A DNA stretch of 64,000 nucleotides from Pseudomonadota bacterium (GTDB lineage: Bacteria; Bdellovibrionota; UBA1018; CAIMNF01). The notes below the pieces were generated by a model. The model was not told where the DNA came from. It made no database searches and worked only from the letters and a program-made list of their open reading frames with translations. The DNA is taken from contig JAIXOQ010000005.1 in the NCBI GenBank assembly GCA_027486675.1, forward strand, positions 434,001 to 498,000, written 5' to 3'. Made by a program: the position numbers and the translations under genes. Positions 43,749 through 52,546 of this stretch are shown here, one piece after another (within the stretch, counting starts at the first letter, position 1; each line of letters begins with the position of its first letter).

Positions 43749-44451
43749 CTCCGTCCCACCTAAGTGAACCGGATGTGAAGGACTGGGGTCCATTCTTTGT
43801 TCGAAGGCGTAGGTCACCCCATTCGCCTAAGCCCAGAAGCTCGCCACTATGAACCCTATCGCCGTCTAGAAGCCGCACTTCTGTCCCTAAGGGAGGAATG
43901 TGAATGGATTCCGCAAGCTCAACCAATGTTTGTGGGTCCTCGGCACAAAGATCTTCCAGATGATTTGTCCAACGATTTAAAAACGCAGAAACATCAAATG
44001 CCGCAGAGGTGAGCGCACGGAGGTATGTCGTTTTCTGAGCCTCAAGTTCTGGTCCGGATCCAATATTGAGCCCGACACCAATGATCACTCGCTGTGGATT
44101 TACTCCGCCGATGCGATCGACTAAAATACCGGCAATTTTTGAATTCCCTGAATAAATATCATTCGGCCATTTCAGGCCTAGATCTAACTTTGGATCGATT
44201 TCTTTGAGTGTCTTCCACAAAGCTAAACCCGAAAGCAGCGGCCAGAAAGTCGCACGCGCTAAGCGCTCTTTGAGAACCACACTGAAAGCTAAGTTTCCTC
44301 TCACACCGATCCATTCTTTACCGTTTCGACCGTGCCCTGCGGATTGATGCAAAGTATAGACGCCAAAGGACTCTAAGTCTGGGGCTTGATCCAGACGTGT
44401 CCGTACCTCGGTCTGAGTGGACTCACAGCGCTCTAATCCTTCCCACTTCAT
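43723..44451 (-). CDS. birA: Biotin-[acetyl-CoA-carboxylase] ligase, monofunctional
   Basis: BirA attaches biotin to carrier proteins such as AccB. The 242-residue sequence begins directly in the catalytic domain and lacks the N-terminal helix-turn-helix, so it is not expected to repress biotin genes. Motifs are the biotinyl-AMP loop SAGHGRNGKEWIG, GLKWPNDIY and KIAGILVD, with a small C-terminal domain. Its start overlaps the nadC stop by 4 nt, so nadC-birA-M48 form a coupled unit. Confidence 0.92.
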   Translation of the reverse strand: MKWEGLERCESTQTEVRTRLDQAPDLESFGVYTLHQSAGHGRNGKEWIGVRGNLAFSVVLKERLARATFWPLLSGLALWKTLKEIDPKLDLGLKWPNDIYSGNSKIAGILVDRIGGVNPQRVIIGVGLNIGSGPELEAQKTTYLRALTSAAFDVSAFLNRWTNHLEDLCAEDPQTLVELAESIHIPPLGTEVRLLDGDRVHSGELLGLGEWGDLRLRTKNGPQSFTSGSLRWDGDGKPKEHA

Positions 44452-45320
44452 CGCGTCAGGGTTGCTTCAAGTAAGGAAAGATCAAAGTTTTTAGGCGAGT
44501 GTGTGATGCCACCGACTGAGATGATGTCCACACCAGTCTCTGCAAGGGCAGAAATCGATTCCTCGGTCACGCCTCCGGACACCTCAAGGAGTACTCCAGG
44601 TCTCTTTAAGCTCACTGCTTTCTTGATGTCCTCTATCTTAAAGTTATCGAGCATGATCACTTCAGCGCCTGCATCTAAGGCTTGTGCGTACTCCACAAGA
44701 TTGCGGACCTCGATTTCGATCTTTAGCCCGTGAGGAGCGGTTCCACGCGCTAGGGTGACTGCTTGCAAGATCCCACCCACTGCCGCGATGTGATTCTCTT
44801 TCAGTAATACCCCGCCCGCGAGGTTTACCCGATGCGGATGCGCTCCGCCTAGAATGGCCGCATGAATCGCGAGATCCCGAAAACCGGGAAGAATTTTTCG
44901 TGTTGGGGTAATCCTTGGCGCATGGGTCAAAGAAAGATCGCGGACTCGAGTGACTAAACGATGCGTGGCGGTGGCGATTCCACAGAGGTACCCCATGACA
45001 TTTAAGAAGGGCCGCTCTAAAGCTAAAACGGTGAGGGCCGGTCCGCGGATCTCGATGAGCTTTTGGCCCTTTTCAATCTTAGCCCCATCCACGTGCAAAA
45101 GCTGCGCGCTCAATGCGCGATCGGGCGCAAAATTATGAGCGATAAGCTTTAAGGCGCGCACGCCAGCTTCGGCACAAAGGACCCCATCAGCTTTTGCCAC
45201 GATATAAGCGTGCAGGTCCCTATCCCTTGCAACAGCGCGAGCAGACCAGTCTAAAGCGGCACCGTCCTCGTCGAGGCCTACTTCAAGCAGCTTTTTCCAG
45301 CGAGTAGTGAGAAGATCCAT
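44448..45320 (-). CDS. nadC: Nicotinate-nucleotide pyrophosphorylase (carboxylating)
   Basis: NadC makes nicotinate mononucleotide from quinolinate in NAD synthesis. The frame extends to 45356, but the Met at 45320 (MDLLTTRWKKLLEVGLDEDG) fits better. The 290-residue protein has RPFLNVMGYLCGIATATHRLV, TPTRKILPGFRDLA, HRVNLAGGVLLKENH and EIEVRNLVEYAQALDAGAEVIMLDN. nadA and nadB are not in the window. It is divergent from rph. Confidence 0.94.
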   Translation of the reverse strand: MDLLTTRWKKLLEVGLDEDGAALDWSARAVARDRDLHAYIVAKADGVLCAEAGVRALKLIAHNFAPDRALSAQLLHVDGAKIEKGQKLIEIRGPALTVLALERPFLNVMGYLCGIATATHRLVTRVRDLSLTHAPRITPTRKILPGFRDLAIHAAILGGAHPHRVNLAGGVLLKENHIAAVGGILQAVTLARGTAPHGLKIEIEVRNLVEYAQALDAGAEVIMLDNFKIEDIKKAVSLKRPGVLLEVSGGVTEESISALAETGVDIISVGGITHSPKNFDLSLLEATLTR

Positions 45321-45348
45321 AACGCTCAATCTAACGGGAAAATACTCT

Positions 45349-46041
45349 ATGCGCACATATCGAATCGAATTGGATGTTAATCGTTATGCCGAAGGCTCTG
45401 TTCTTATTGAGGCAGGGTATACCCGGGTCCTATGCACGGCTTCGGTTGAGGACACCGTGCCACCTTGGATGAAAGGGAAGGGTACTGGCTGGGTAACGGG
45501 GGAATATTCTATGTTGCCGCGCAGTACCCACACGCGCATCAAGCGGGAGCGGGAAAAAGTATCCGGTCGCACCCATGAAATTCAGCGCCTCATTGGTCGA
45601 TCGCTTCGGGGTTGCATCAATCTTTCAGCCTTAGGCGAGCGGTCGATCTTAGTGGACTGTGATGTCCTGCAAGCAGATGGTGGGACCAGGACGACTTCCA
45701 TCAATGGGGCGTGCATCGCACTTGCGATGGCACTCAAAAAACTTGGAGTGGTTGGAAAGATCGATCCTAAAAAAGTCTGGATCGACACCATTCAGGCGAT
45801 CAGTGTCGGGATTAAGAACGGTGAACTTCACGTCGATCTGGACTACGACCTAGATAGCACCTGTGATGTGGATATGAACTTTGTGCGCTTAGGCAGTGGC
45901 AAGTTTATCGAAGTCCAAGGCACAGCTGAAAAGCAGGCGTTTGATCAAGCCCAACTTATGAATATGCTGACGGCTGCGAATCAGGCGATGGATCAACTTC
46001 GGGATCAGCAGATGGGTGTACTTCGCCAGATCGGACTCTAA
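45349..46041 (+). CDS. rph: Ribonuclease PH
   Basis: RNase PH trims tRNA 3' ends phosphorolytically. The ATG at 45349 (MRTYRIELDVNRYAEGSVLIEAG) is preferred over one at 45307, which would add residues unlike the family and overlap nadC. The 230-residue protein lacks the usual MRPDGR start but has TRVLCTASVE, GWVTGEYSMLPRSTHTR, RTTSINGACIALAMAL, LDYDLDSTCDVDMNFV and IEVQGTAE. A strong nested hairpin begins 9 bases after the stop. Confidence 0.92.
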   Translation: MRTYRIELDVNRYAEGSVLIEAGYTRVLCTASVEDTVPPWMKGKGTGWVTGEYSMLPRSTHTRIKREREKVSGRTHEIQRLIGRSLRGCINLSALGERSILVDCDVLQADGGTRTTSINGACIALAMALKKLGVVGKIDPKKVWIDTIQAISVGIKNGELHVDLDYDLDSTCDVDMNFVRLGSGKFIEVQGTAEKQAFDQAQLMNMLTAANQAMDQLRDQQMGVLRQIGL

Positions 46042-46046
46042 TGGAG

Positions 46047-47177
46047 TCACAAGATCTTTCCAGACCAAAGGTCTTCCAGAAAGATCTTCCAGGGGAGGTA
46101 GTCTGTGTTGGATCGCGTACCTTTAGATGGAAATCGACCCACAATCATTTTCTTAAATCGTGGGTGATCTTTTGTGAAGGTCTCAAGACCCTTGAAGTGC
46201 TCATCCTTCAGGCTTTTTGAGAATTTGATCTCGATTGCGAGTTCTTTGCCGACGATTAGGTCGACCTCTGCATCTCTTTGACGCCAAAAGCAGGTCTTGT
46301 CGTCTCGACCGTGGTAGCTCAGGTAGGTGCGGACCTCCTGAATAATAAATTGCTCAAAAGCTTGTCCTAAATCGGCATTTCCTTCGGAAAGGGGCAGCTT
46401 TTCAGAAAGGTGATTTGCAACACCGATATCAAAGATAAAAAACTTAGAGCGGGTTACAGCCTTTCTAGACGTCTTTGATCTGAAAGCAGGGAGCTCAAAT
46501 CCCATCAAGGTGTCTTTGAGGACTTCAATGTGATTTTCAATCGTGCGGACCGGTACGCCTGAATCTGATGCAAGCGCAGCAAAATTGAGTTCTTGCGCAT
46601 TTCCAAGCGCCATTGCCTCCAAAAAACGAACGAAACGTTCGATGTCCCTAACGGCTGCTTCGCGACGAATTTCCTCTGACACATAGGTTCTGACATAATT
46701 TTTGAGATCAATTTCTGGTTCTTTTGAAAGATAGATACGAGGGATGCCACCAAAATTGAGGTACCGAAGTAGGTTGAAGTCTGGGATCTCAGCCCAGCTG
46801 AGCGGAAAGAGGCGCGCCTCCCCGGCCCGCCCACCCAGCATATTAGCTCCGTCTTTCCTGAGCTTTCTGGCCGAGCTCCCGGTCAATAAAAATCTGTAGT
46901 CCTTGGACTCGATGAGTCTATGGACTTCATCCAGAATTTTTGGGAGTTTCTGTACCTCATCGATCACGATCAGTTTCTTTGTAGGCCCGACTTTCTCTGC
47001 CAGAGCTACGGGCCTTCGCGCCAGTTCGTCGTAAACATCGTCATTGAGTAGGTCTATGTATATTGCATCCGCCAGTTCTTCCCGAATCAGAGAACTTTTG
47101 CCAACGGATCTAGGACCAAAAAGAAAACAGCTGCGACTTTTGACTAGTTTCCTGAGATCGAGCTTTCTGACATACAT
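46047..47177 (-). CDS. AAA ATPase with C-terminal DUF4143 nuclease-like domain
   Basis: The protein has a P-loop FGPRSVGKSSLI near residue 20, Walker B LIVIDEVQKLP near 90 and LLTGSSARKLR as a sensor. A winged-helix-like segment and DUF4143 follow, with FEQFIIQEVRTYL...FWRQRDAEVDLIVGKELAIEIKFS; the E-VDLI-...-EIK pattern resembles the PD-(D/E)xK nuclease core. The frame opens at a TTG at 47204 inside a palindrome, but the ATG at 47177 (MYVRKLDLRKLV) is the likely start. The family is common and patchily spread in bacteria, with no firm role known to me. Its upstream region holds a perfect double palindrome. Confidence 0.85.
   Translation of the reverse strand: MYVRKLDLRKLVKSRSCFLFGPRSVGKSSLIREELADAIYIDLLNDDVYDELARRPVALAEKVGPTKKLIVIDEVQKLPKILDEVHRLIESKDYRFLLTGSSARKLRKDGANMLGGRAGEARLFPLSWAEIPDFNLLRYLNFGGIPRIYLSKEPEIDLKNYVRTYVSEEIRREAAVRDIERFVRFLEAMALGNAQELNFAALASDSGVPVRTIENHIEVLKDTLMGFELPAFRSKTSRKAVTRSKFFIFDIGVANHLSEKLPLSEGNADLGQAFEQFIIQEVRTYLSYHGRDDKTCFWRQRDAEVDLIVGKELAIEIKFSKSLKDEHFKGLETFTKDHPRFKKMIVGRFPSKGTRSNTDYLPWKIFLEDLWSGKIL
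46051..46088. repeat. Nested hairpin after rph, inside the facing ATPase gene
   Basis: AAGATCTTTC (46051-46060) pairs with GAAAGATCTT (46079-46088). Inside, AGACC (46062-46066) pairs with GGTCT (46070-46074) around AAA. It begins 9 bases after the rph stop and includes the last ATPase codons. It is probably a bidirectional termination or 3'-end hairpin without a T-run. Confidence 0.55.
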
Positions 47178-47199
47178 GAAACCAGGATAACAGGAATTA

Positions 47200-47258
47200 C
47201 CCAATCGGCAACGACTTGCCGATTATGCGGATAAATCGGCAAGTCGTTGCCGATTGGG
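47200..47258. repeat. Perfect 25-bp inverted repeat made of two tandem palindromes
   Basis: The bases 47200-47224 and 47234-47258 are exact reverse complements around a 9-bp spacer. Each half contains its own dyad: AATCGGCAA, four bases, TTGCCGATT (47203-47224 and 47234-47255). The four central bases are CGAC in one half and GTCG in the other, so the whole is symmetric. It lies 23 bp before the ATPase ATG and 9 bp after the DUF1302 stop, both on the minus strand. No T-run follows on either side. Confidence 0.85.
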
Positions 47259-47266
47259 CTGGTCCT

Positions 47267-48535
47267 CTAAAACCCGAATCTCGCCTCAAAGAACCCAGTC
47301 GAAGTGCTTCTGATCCGGCCAAAAAAGCTTAAAGTCGGCCCTGAATACCACTCAATACCCGTGATCAGTTTCCACGAATCGTTGAGGGCATAAGTGACTT
47401 TTGGCCGAACCAAGTGGTCCCCCGTTGTGACCCAGTGAATCCAAGCGACCTCAGACTCAAGCGTCTCATTCATGAATTTTGCACTCGGGCGAATGGATAC
47501 CCCGTGATTCATACCGACCAACTGTTGGGAGGTGATCGCACTTTGAAGTGCAAGAACTCTGGTCGTTGGATCGTTGATCTGGCTGAGGTCTGTAAAACCC
47601 TGAACATAACGATTGAGGTACTGAAGGTTGATCGAGAATTGATCCGTGAAAGAGCGCTCGATACCAAAGACCGTGAACAGGAACGGATTCTGCGCCAAAA
47701 CATTCCGACCACGCGAATCCGGGGTCAGTGTGTATGCACTTTCTACGCGAAGACCGTAACGATCCATGGTCCATGCGGCATCAAATCCAATCGTCTGGAT
47801 CAGCGGGAAGATGAGCTCCAGGTCGACGCCTGATGCAGTGACCTTCGGGCTTAGATCCGGGATTTTTGAATACCCGTGGTAGTAGGAGACGGATGCATCT
47901 AAGCCGCCTGACCCTGTGTGATCCCATTTTAGTGCATACTGCTGAATCGGAGTTTTAGGATCGACGTAAACAAAGTTAAATCCTGGCGCCACTGCAGGAA
48001 AAGGAAACTTCGGACTACGCCATTCAGGAAGCCAGATGGCCTTGATCCTCTCTTCACCTAAGTTCCAGGTCAGCTGTGTTGCAAAGACCCCGTTGCGCTG
48101 ATCCTCGTCGTCGGTCATGAGTCTCCTAAAGTCCCTGACGGAAAGATTGTCGGTTGGATTTACCTTATCCGCGCGGCCCCAAACGATGATCTGTCGGCCG
48201 ACTCTTAAGTCGAAGTCGCCAAAGCTGCGATCCGCATAGACTTCCCGGACTGTGCTGACGTGGGATGTGGACCTTGTCAGGTCCTCTCCTTGGATGTAGC
48301 CATCAAAATAGAACTTAGTGCCTAAGACTTCCTCCGGCCGCAATGTCAGCCAAGCGGAGCCGACTCCGAAATGTTTGTCTTGGGTGAATCTGCGGTCCTC
48401 ACTGAAGTATGCAGCCCGCAGTGATCCAGTGGCACCGAGCGTGTCTTTAATGAAAGATCCCTCAGCATTGGCATTGACGCTGAAGAGTACAGAACCAAAT
48501 GCAATCAGAGTGATGAGTGCAAACGAATGCGTCAT
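47267..48535 (-). CDS. DUF1302-like outer-membrane protein
   Basis: The 422-residue product has a signal peptide (ALITLIAFGSVLFSVNANA). The barrel-like sequence carries AYFSEDRRFTQDK, the block LRVGRQIIVWGRADKVNPTDNLSVRD and the C-terminus ARFGF. The VWG-AD--NPTD motif is typical of DUF1302 proteins, which occur with RND/MMPL permeases and LolA-like proteins. It starts 2 nt after the transporter gene, so the two are cotranscribed. Inferred role: the outer-membrane part of a lipid or hydrophobic-compound exporter. Confidence 0.85.
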   Translation of the reverse strand: MTHSFALITLIAFGSVLFSVNANAEGSFIKDTLGATGSLRAAYFSEDRRFTQDKHFGVGSAWLTLRPEEVLGTKFYFDGYIQGEDLTRSTSHVSTVREVYADRSFGDFDLRVGRQIIVWGRADKVNPTDNLSVRDFRRLMTDDEDQRNGVFATQLTWNLGEERIKAIWLPEWRSPKFPFPAVAPGFNFVYVDPKTPIQQYALKWDHTGSGGLDASVSYYHGYSKIPDLSPKVTASGVDLELIFPLIQTIGFDAAWTMDRYGLRVESAYTLTPDSRGRNVLAQNPFLFTVFGIERSFTDQFSINLQYLNRYVQGFTDLSQINDPTTRVLALQSAITSQQLVGMNHGVSIRPSAKFMNETLESEVAWIHWVTTGDHLVRPKVTYALNDSWKLITGIEWYSGPTLSFFGRIRSTSTGFFEARFGF

Positions 48536-48537
48536 GA

Positions 48538-51500
48538 CTATCGCTCCAGGGAGCGAGCAGTGAAGACGTCATCCTTGATGCCCACGTTGGCTTTGTAATT
48601 CGTGAACTCAATGATGGTTTTATGTTCTGTCTGTACGTTCTGGGTTTCGATTTCCATGGGCTGCCATTTGTTATTCTTGGCATCCACTTTTTCTAATTTG
48701 CGTGCTGAGAATTTTTTAAGCAGTTGTCCATTGAGGTCAAACCATTCACCCTTCACGGCTACAAAACTTTCTTGATCAATCCAGGACACCCTTTTTGAAT
48801 AGCCCGAATTTTCACCCACTTCTGGACGAGCAGGGGTTGATTCCATTTTATAGGCTTTACGTCCTTCGATCGTTTCTTCACCCAATAACTTGTGATTCCA
48901 GTCTTCGACCTTGTGGCCAATGACATCCCCGTAGGAAAAATCTGTGCCTACAAAGGCGTCTCTTTTGTTGGAAGACACCAGCCGGCGTACCTTCTTCATG
49001 GCAGGCAAGTAGATCCAAATATCATCATCGCCTTTAGAATGTTCGATGAGCAGGGTCTTGGTGCCCTTCACATCCGCTGGAGATTCAAAGGTCACTAAGC
49101 GCTGATTGTCTGTTGTTCCAGCGATTAGCTTGGTGGAGCCCTTGGTTTGCCTCACACGGGTTTGGCCTGAAGCATTAATAAGCCTAAAGGTGGAGTCCGA
49201 GGTAGAATCAGCAACCTTTGATACAACGAAGGCCTTTTCTGCGATTTCTTTAGCGGTAAGCGCCGGAGCCGCTTGAGCGACCAAGGCGGTTGTCATCAGG
49301 ATAGCGATGACTGCGGTTGCTGCTAGTTTTGGATTCATCATGTCTTTCTTCCTTCCTTCGAAGATAAATTTTGGTCGCAAAGTAAATACAAGAGATGGGA
49401 ATAGAGTCAGCGCAGTAAACGAGCTCACTAACATTGCAATTCCAATCAGGAACCCCATCCAGACGTGGATCATGAATCCTATCGAAAGCATCAGGACTCC
49501 GAATCCGCCTGCGACTGCAGTCGATACAAAGAGGGCTGCTTTTCCAGCGGAACTAAAGGCCCGTTTTAGCGCTTCCTCTTCGGTACCACCGGCGCGCAGC
49601 TCTTCCCGCATCCGGTAGCTCATGTAGATGCCGTAATCCGCACCAATTCCAACTGCGATTGCGGATACTAGGGCGGTCGCAATTTGGAGAGGGATTCCTA
49701 GAAGACCCATGACACCAAAGTTCACAAATACCGCCGCTAAGAGTGGGATCAGAATCAGTAGCCCGGCCAATAGAGATCTAAAGACGAGTGAGGAGACAAT
49801 AAACACTGCAGTCATGATTTGCAGAATGTTTAAGATCTTCTCTTTGATCATGATCTGATTGAGAGCGACTCCGCCCAAGGCTCCGCCACCGACCGAAATC
49901 TTCACGTCGGATGGAAAAGTCTTCTTTGAGAACTCAACAGCATCATTGGCGATCTTAGTGATGATGCTGGATTGGTCGGTACGAATGAAGGCGGTGATGA
50001 GGCCCCTTTGGTAGGTGTAGTCCACGTAGGAGTCAAAATCTCCGGGCTCGCCTGAGTTTGAATAGAGCAAGAGGTATTGAGCTACCAGGTCCTGGGACTC
50101 TGGAACTTGATAGAAGCTCGCCTGGTCCCCATTCATCGATTGATTCATCTTTTTAATGAAATCAACAATGGAGATCGTCTTGCCGACTTCCTTGTTCTGC
50201 TCGATGTGGCGTTGTAGACCTTCCATTGCTTTTAGAATGTCTGGACGTTTAATTGAATCCTCTGTGACGCCATCCACCACAACATAGATGGGGTTTGTCC
50301 CAGCCATTTTTTGATTGATGACGTCATCGTCCACACGTTCAGGGATAGTTCCGTAGAAATAGCCCTTTTGACTGTTTTCAATCTTGAGCCAAAAGCCGCC
50401 CAAAGAAAGCGCTGTCACTGCGATTGCAGTCCCAATGTATACATTTTTACGGCTGTGGCGTGTCCAGGAATAGAAGCGCAGGGTGAGTCGATCCCAGAAG
50501 CTGATGTGCTGTTCCCGATCCACTTCCCTTTGGGATGGAGGAGGAAGCATCACACGAAGTGCGGGAATAAATGTTAGTTCTAAGATCAGAGCGCTTAAGA
50601 CCCCCGAACCCGCAAATATTCCAAACGTGCGGATGGACTTAATCTCAAACACCATCAAGGAAAAGAACCCTAACGAAGCAACCATGCAGGCGACAAACAT
50701 CACGGGCCCAACCTTAGTGAGTGATCTCAGAACGGCTTCAGTACTGCGTTGATGCGGCGTTAGGCCGGGCTCAGACTTAGAGAGATGCGCATATTCCTCA
50801 TAGTACCGCTTTAAGATCTGGACTGCGTGACCCGCTGCGATCGCTAAAATCAATATGGGTGTTGATGCGTTAAATACATCAAAAGGTTCTTTCAGTAGGC
50901 CGAGTGCTCCGACGGACCAGATCACGGCCAGTAGTGCTGTCACAAGCGGCAGTATCAGAGCCTGTCTGGTACGGAATGCTTCGTAGTGAATCAGACCAAT
51001 GATGAGCAGGGCGATTGGGAAAAGAAATCCCATGCGTCCCGAGAATCTTTCAAGGAGAGCTAAGAATACGGGAAGACCAGAAACGCGGATCTCGACCGTA
51101 TCGTCTAACTCAGGCGCAATGATGGCTTTTGCTTCTGCGGCGATTGCCTGAAAGCCGCCTGGAATTTTCTTAAACTCGGCGACAATCTGAGTTGTCTTTT
51201 CATCTGAGGATGCAAGTAAGCCGGAATACGCAGGATTCTTTGCGATGGCTTCGCGGATGCGGTTAAAGCCAGCCTCATCGGTTGGAACTTTCTCCATCAT
51301 CGGCTCAACGCTCATGCCATCAGCGGTACCGGTGATGTTTTTCGCTTTGCGGGCCGCAATACTGATGATGTTGGCGTGAACAGTGCTTGGGGATTGATTC
51401 AATGCACGCGTAATGCGGGAGACTTTTTCAAGCACATTTTGTTGATAAATAGTGCCTTCCTTTGGACTTACGGCAATCACGACCGTGAAGCGGTTCCCAA

Positions 51501-51678
51501 AGATCTTTTCTACAAAGTTGCCGGTTGCAATATAGGGGTGGGTCTGCGGAAGAGCGCTGTCTGGATCAATGATGACCTGGAGGGAGGAAAGCTGAGCTGC
51601 TAAAACCACCGTGATGACGCCCGTGGCTGCGATCACTGCTTTTCTGTAACGAATTACCCATTGGATCCAAGTCTTCAT
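48538..51678 (-). CDS. MMPL/RND-type transporter fused to a LolA-like domain
   Basis: The 1046-residue protein joins two usually separate proteins. Residues 1-779 are an MMPL/RND exporter with about 12 membrane segments in two sets, each after a periplasmic domain; conserved parts include AGHAVQILKRYYEEY and AVGIGADYGIYMSYRMREEL. From residue 780 a complete signal peptide-like segment (MNPKLAATAVIAILMTTALVAQAA) leads into a LolA-like/outer-membrane-lipoprotein-sorting domain (DIWIYLPAMKKVRRL, FSYGDVIG). A strong AAGGAAGG lies nine bases before the paired Met codons at 49336-49341, so the second part may also be made as its own 267-residue periplasmic protein. Inferred export of lipids or hydrophobic compounds. 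Confidence 0.87.
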   Translation of the reverse strand: MKTWIQWVIRYRKAVIAATGVITVVLAAQLSSLQVIIDPDSALPQTHPYIATGNFVEKIFGNRFTVVIAVSPKEGTIYQQNVLEKVSRITRALNQSPSTVHANIISIAARKAKNITGTADGMSVEPMMEKVPTDEAGFNRIREAIAKNPAYSGLLASSDEKTTQIVAEFKKIPGGFQAIAAEAKAIIAPELDDTVEIRVSGLPVFLALLERFSGRMGFLFPIALLIIGLIHYEAFRTRQALILPLVTALLAVIWSVGALGLLKEPFDVFNASTPILILAIAAGHAVQILKRYYEEYAHLSKSEPGLTPHQRSTEAVLRSLTKVGPVMFVACMVASLGFFSLMVFEIKSIRTFGIFAGSGVLSALILELTFIPALRVMLPPPSQREVDREQHISFWDRLTLRFYSWTRHSRKNVYIGTAIAVTALSLGGFWLKIENSQKGYFYGTIPERVDDDVINQKMAGTNPIYVVVDGVTEDSIKRPDILKAMEGLQRHIEQNKEVGKTISIVDFIKKMNQSMNGDQASFYQVPESQDLVAQYLLLYSNSGEPGDFDSYVDYTYQRGLITAFIRTDQSSIITKIANDAVEFSKKTFPSDVKISVGGGALGGVALNQIMIKEKILNILQIMTAVFIVSSLVFRSLLAGLLILIPLLAAVFVNFGVMGLLGIPLQIATALVSAIAVGIGADYGIYMSYRMREELRAGGTEEEALKRAFSSAGKAALFVSTAVAGGFGVLMLSIGFMIHVWMGFLIGIAMLVSSFTALTLFPSLVFTLRPKFIFEGRKKDMMNPKLAATAVIAILMTTALVAQAAPALTAKEIAEKAFVVSKVADSTSDSTFRLINASGQTRVRQTKGSTKLIAGTTDNQRLVTFESPADVKGTKTLLIEHSKGDDDIWIYLPAMKKVRRLVSSNKRDAFVGTDFSYGDVIGHKVEDWNHKLLGEETIEGRKAYKMESTPARPEVGENSGYSKRVSWIDQESFVAVKGEWFDLNGQLLKKFSARKLEKVDAKNNKWQPMEIETQNVQTEHKTIIEFTNYKANVGIKDDVFTARSLER

Positions 51679-51717
51679 AGTTTGCCTCTTTTGGTTATGT
51701 GAACAACGTTAACTTCA

Positions 51718-51760
51718 GATGTAAACACCGACAACATAAAATTTACTTTGTGTTACCATC
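51718..51760. promoter_or_regulatory. Imperfect dyad between the TetR and exporter genes
   Basis: GATGTAAACAC (51718-51728) and GTGTTACCATC (51750-51760) are inverted repeats matching at 9 of 11 positions, with a 21-bp spacer. They lie in the 99-bp divergent region and overlap likely promoters of both genes, so they are a reasonable operator for the TetR protein. Confidence 0.35.
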
Positions 51761-51777
51761 TCAAATAGGAGTGGATC

Positions 51778-52515
51778 TTGGCTACGAAGAAGAATGTAAA
51801 ATCAGCGCGTTACCACCACGGAAATCTTCGTGGCGCATTGGTGCGTGCTGCAGTGAAATTCCTTGAAAAAAAGTCTGTGGATGATCTATCCCTTCGAAAA
51901 CTAGCCACCGCAGCAGGTGTAAGCCAGGCTGCACCCTACCGGCACTTTAAGGATAAAGAGTCATTGCTGGCTGCTATTTCCCAAGAGGGGTTTGAGCGTC
52001 AGTTCGCCCAGATGTTCCTAGTCCTCAAGACGCATGGCCATGACGGCGTTAGACTTTTACACGCCTGTGCTCGTAGTTATTTCCAAATCGGGCTTGAGCA
52101 CCCGCAGCATTTTCGTCTCATGATGAGTTCCCGGGTGTGCCCGACCGAAGAGCATCCTGCCTTGCAGGGAGCAGCGTTTAAGAGCTATGCGTTGCTGAAA
52201 ATCATTATAGAACGATGCCAAACTCTTGGCGCGGTGGGTCAAGGGGATCCCTACCATAAGGCGCTTCATTGTTGGATTGTGGTGCATGGATTTACGACCC
52301 TCCATGTCGAAGATCGTTTGAGCTGGCTTGGGGTGGCAGATGAAAATGCCAATGAAGCTTTGGCCATCCTTGTGGATCAGTTTCGACTTGGGCACCAGTC
52401 TGTGCTCAGTGTTTCTAAGAAGTTCGCCCCGCTGCAGGGGGCAGCCTTTGCCGCAGAGCGTGAGGGGTTAAAAGGCGCGGAGCAGGCGATTCTAGCTGCG
52501 CTCAACATTCGCTAA
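51778..52515 (+). CDS. TetR-family transcriptional regulator
   Basis: TetR proteins are dimeric repressors released by small ligands. TTG is the start, with AGGAG upstream. The 245-residue protein has the helix-turn-helix region near residues 25-58 (LSLRKLATAAGVSQAAPYRHFKDKESLLAAI). A ligand-binding domain follows with a WIVVHGFTTLHVE segment, as in the WHG-type C-terminal group. It is divergent from the MMPL-LolA/DUF1302 operon and probably controls it. An extension of about 40 residues at the C-terminus is not seen in most members. Confidence 0.9.
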   Translation: MATKKNVKSARYHHGNLRGALVRAAVKFLEKKSVDDLSLRKLATAAGVSQAAPYRHFKDKESLLAAISQEGFERQFAQMFLVLKTHGHDGVRLLHACARSYFQIGLEHPQHFRLMMSSRVCPTEEHPALQGAAFKSYALLKIIIERCQTLGAVGQGDPYHKALHCWIVVHGFTTLHVEDRLSWLGVADENANEALAILVDQFRLGHQSVLSVSKKFAPLQGAAFAAEREGLKGAEQAILAALNIR

Positions 52516-52546
52516 GCATTTCAAGGGTCCCCGCCGATAGGCAGAG

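Noticed and set aside
46047-47258. ATPase plus palindrome as a transposon
   Set aside because: No transposase, target-site duplication or terminal repeats flanking the gene were seen; the palindrome lies on one side only.
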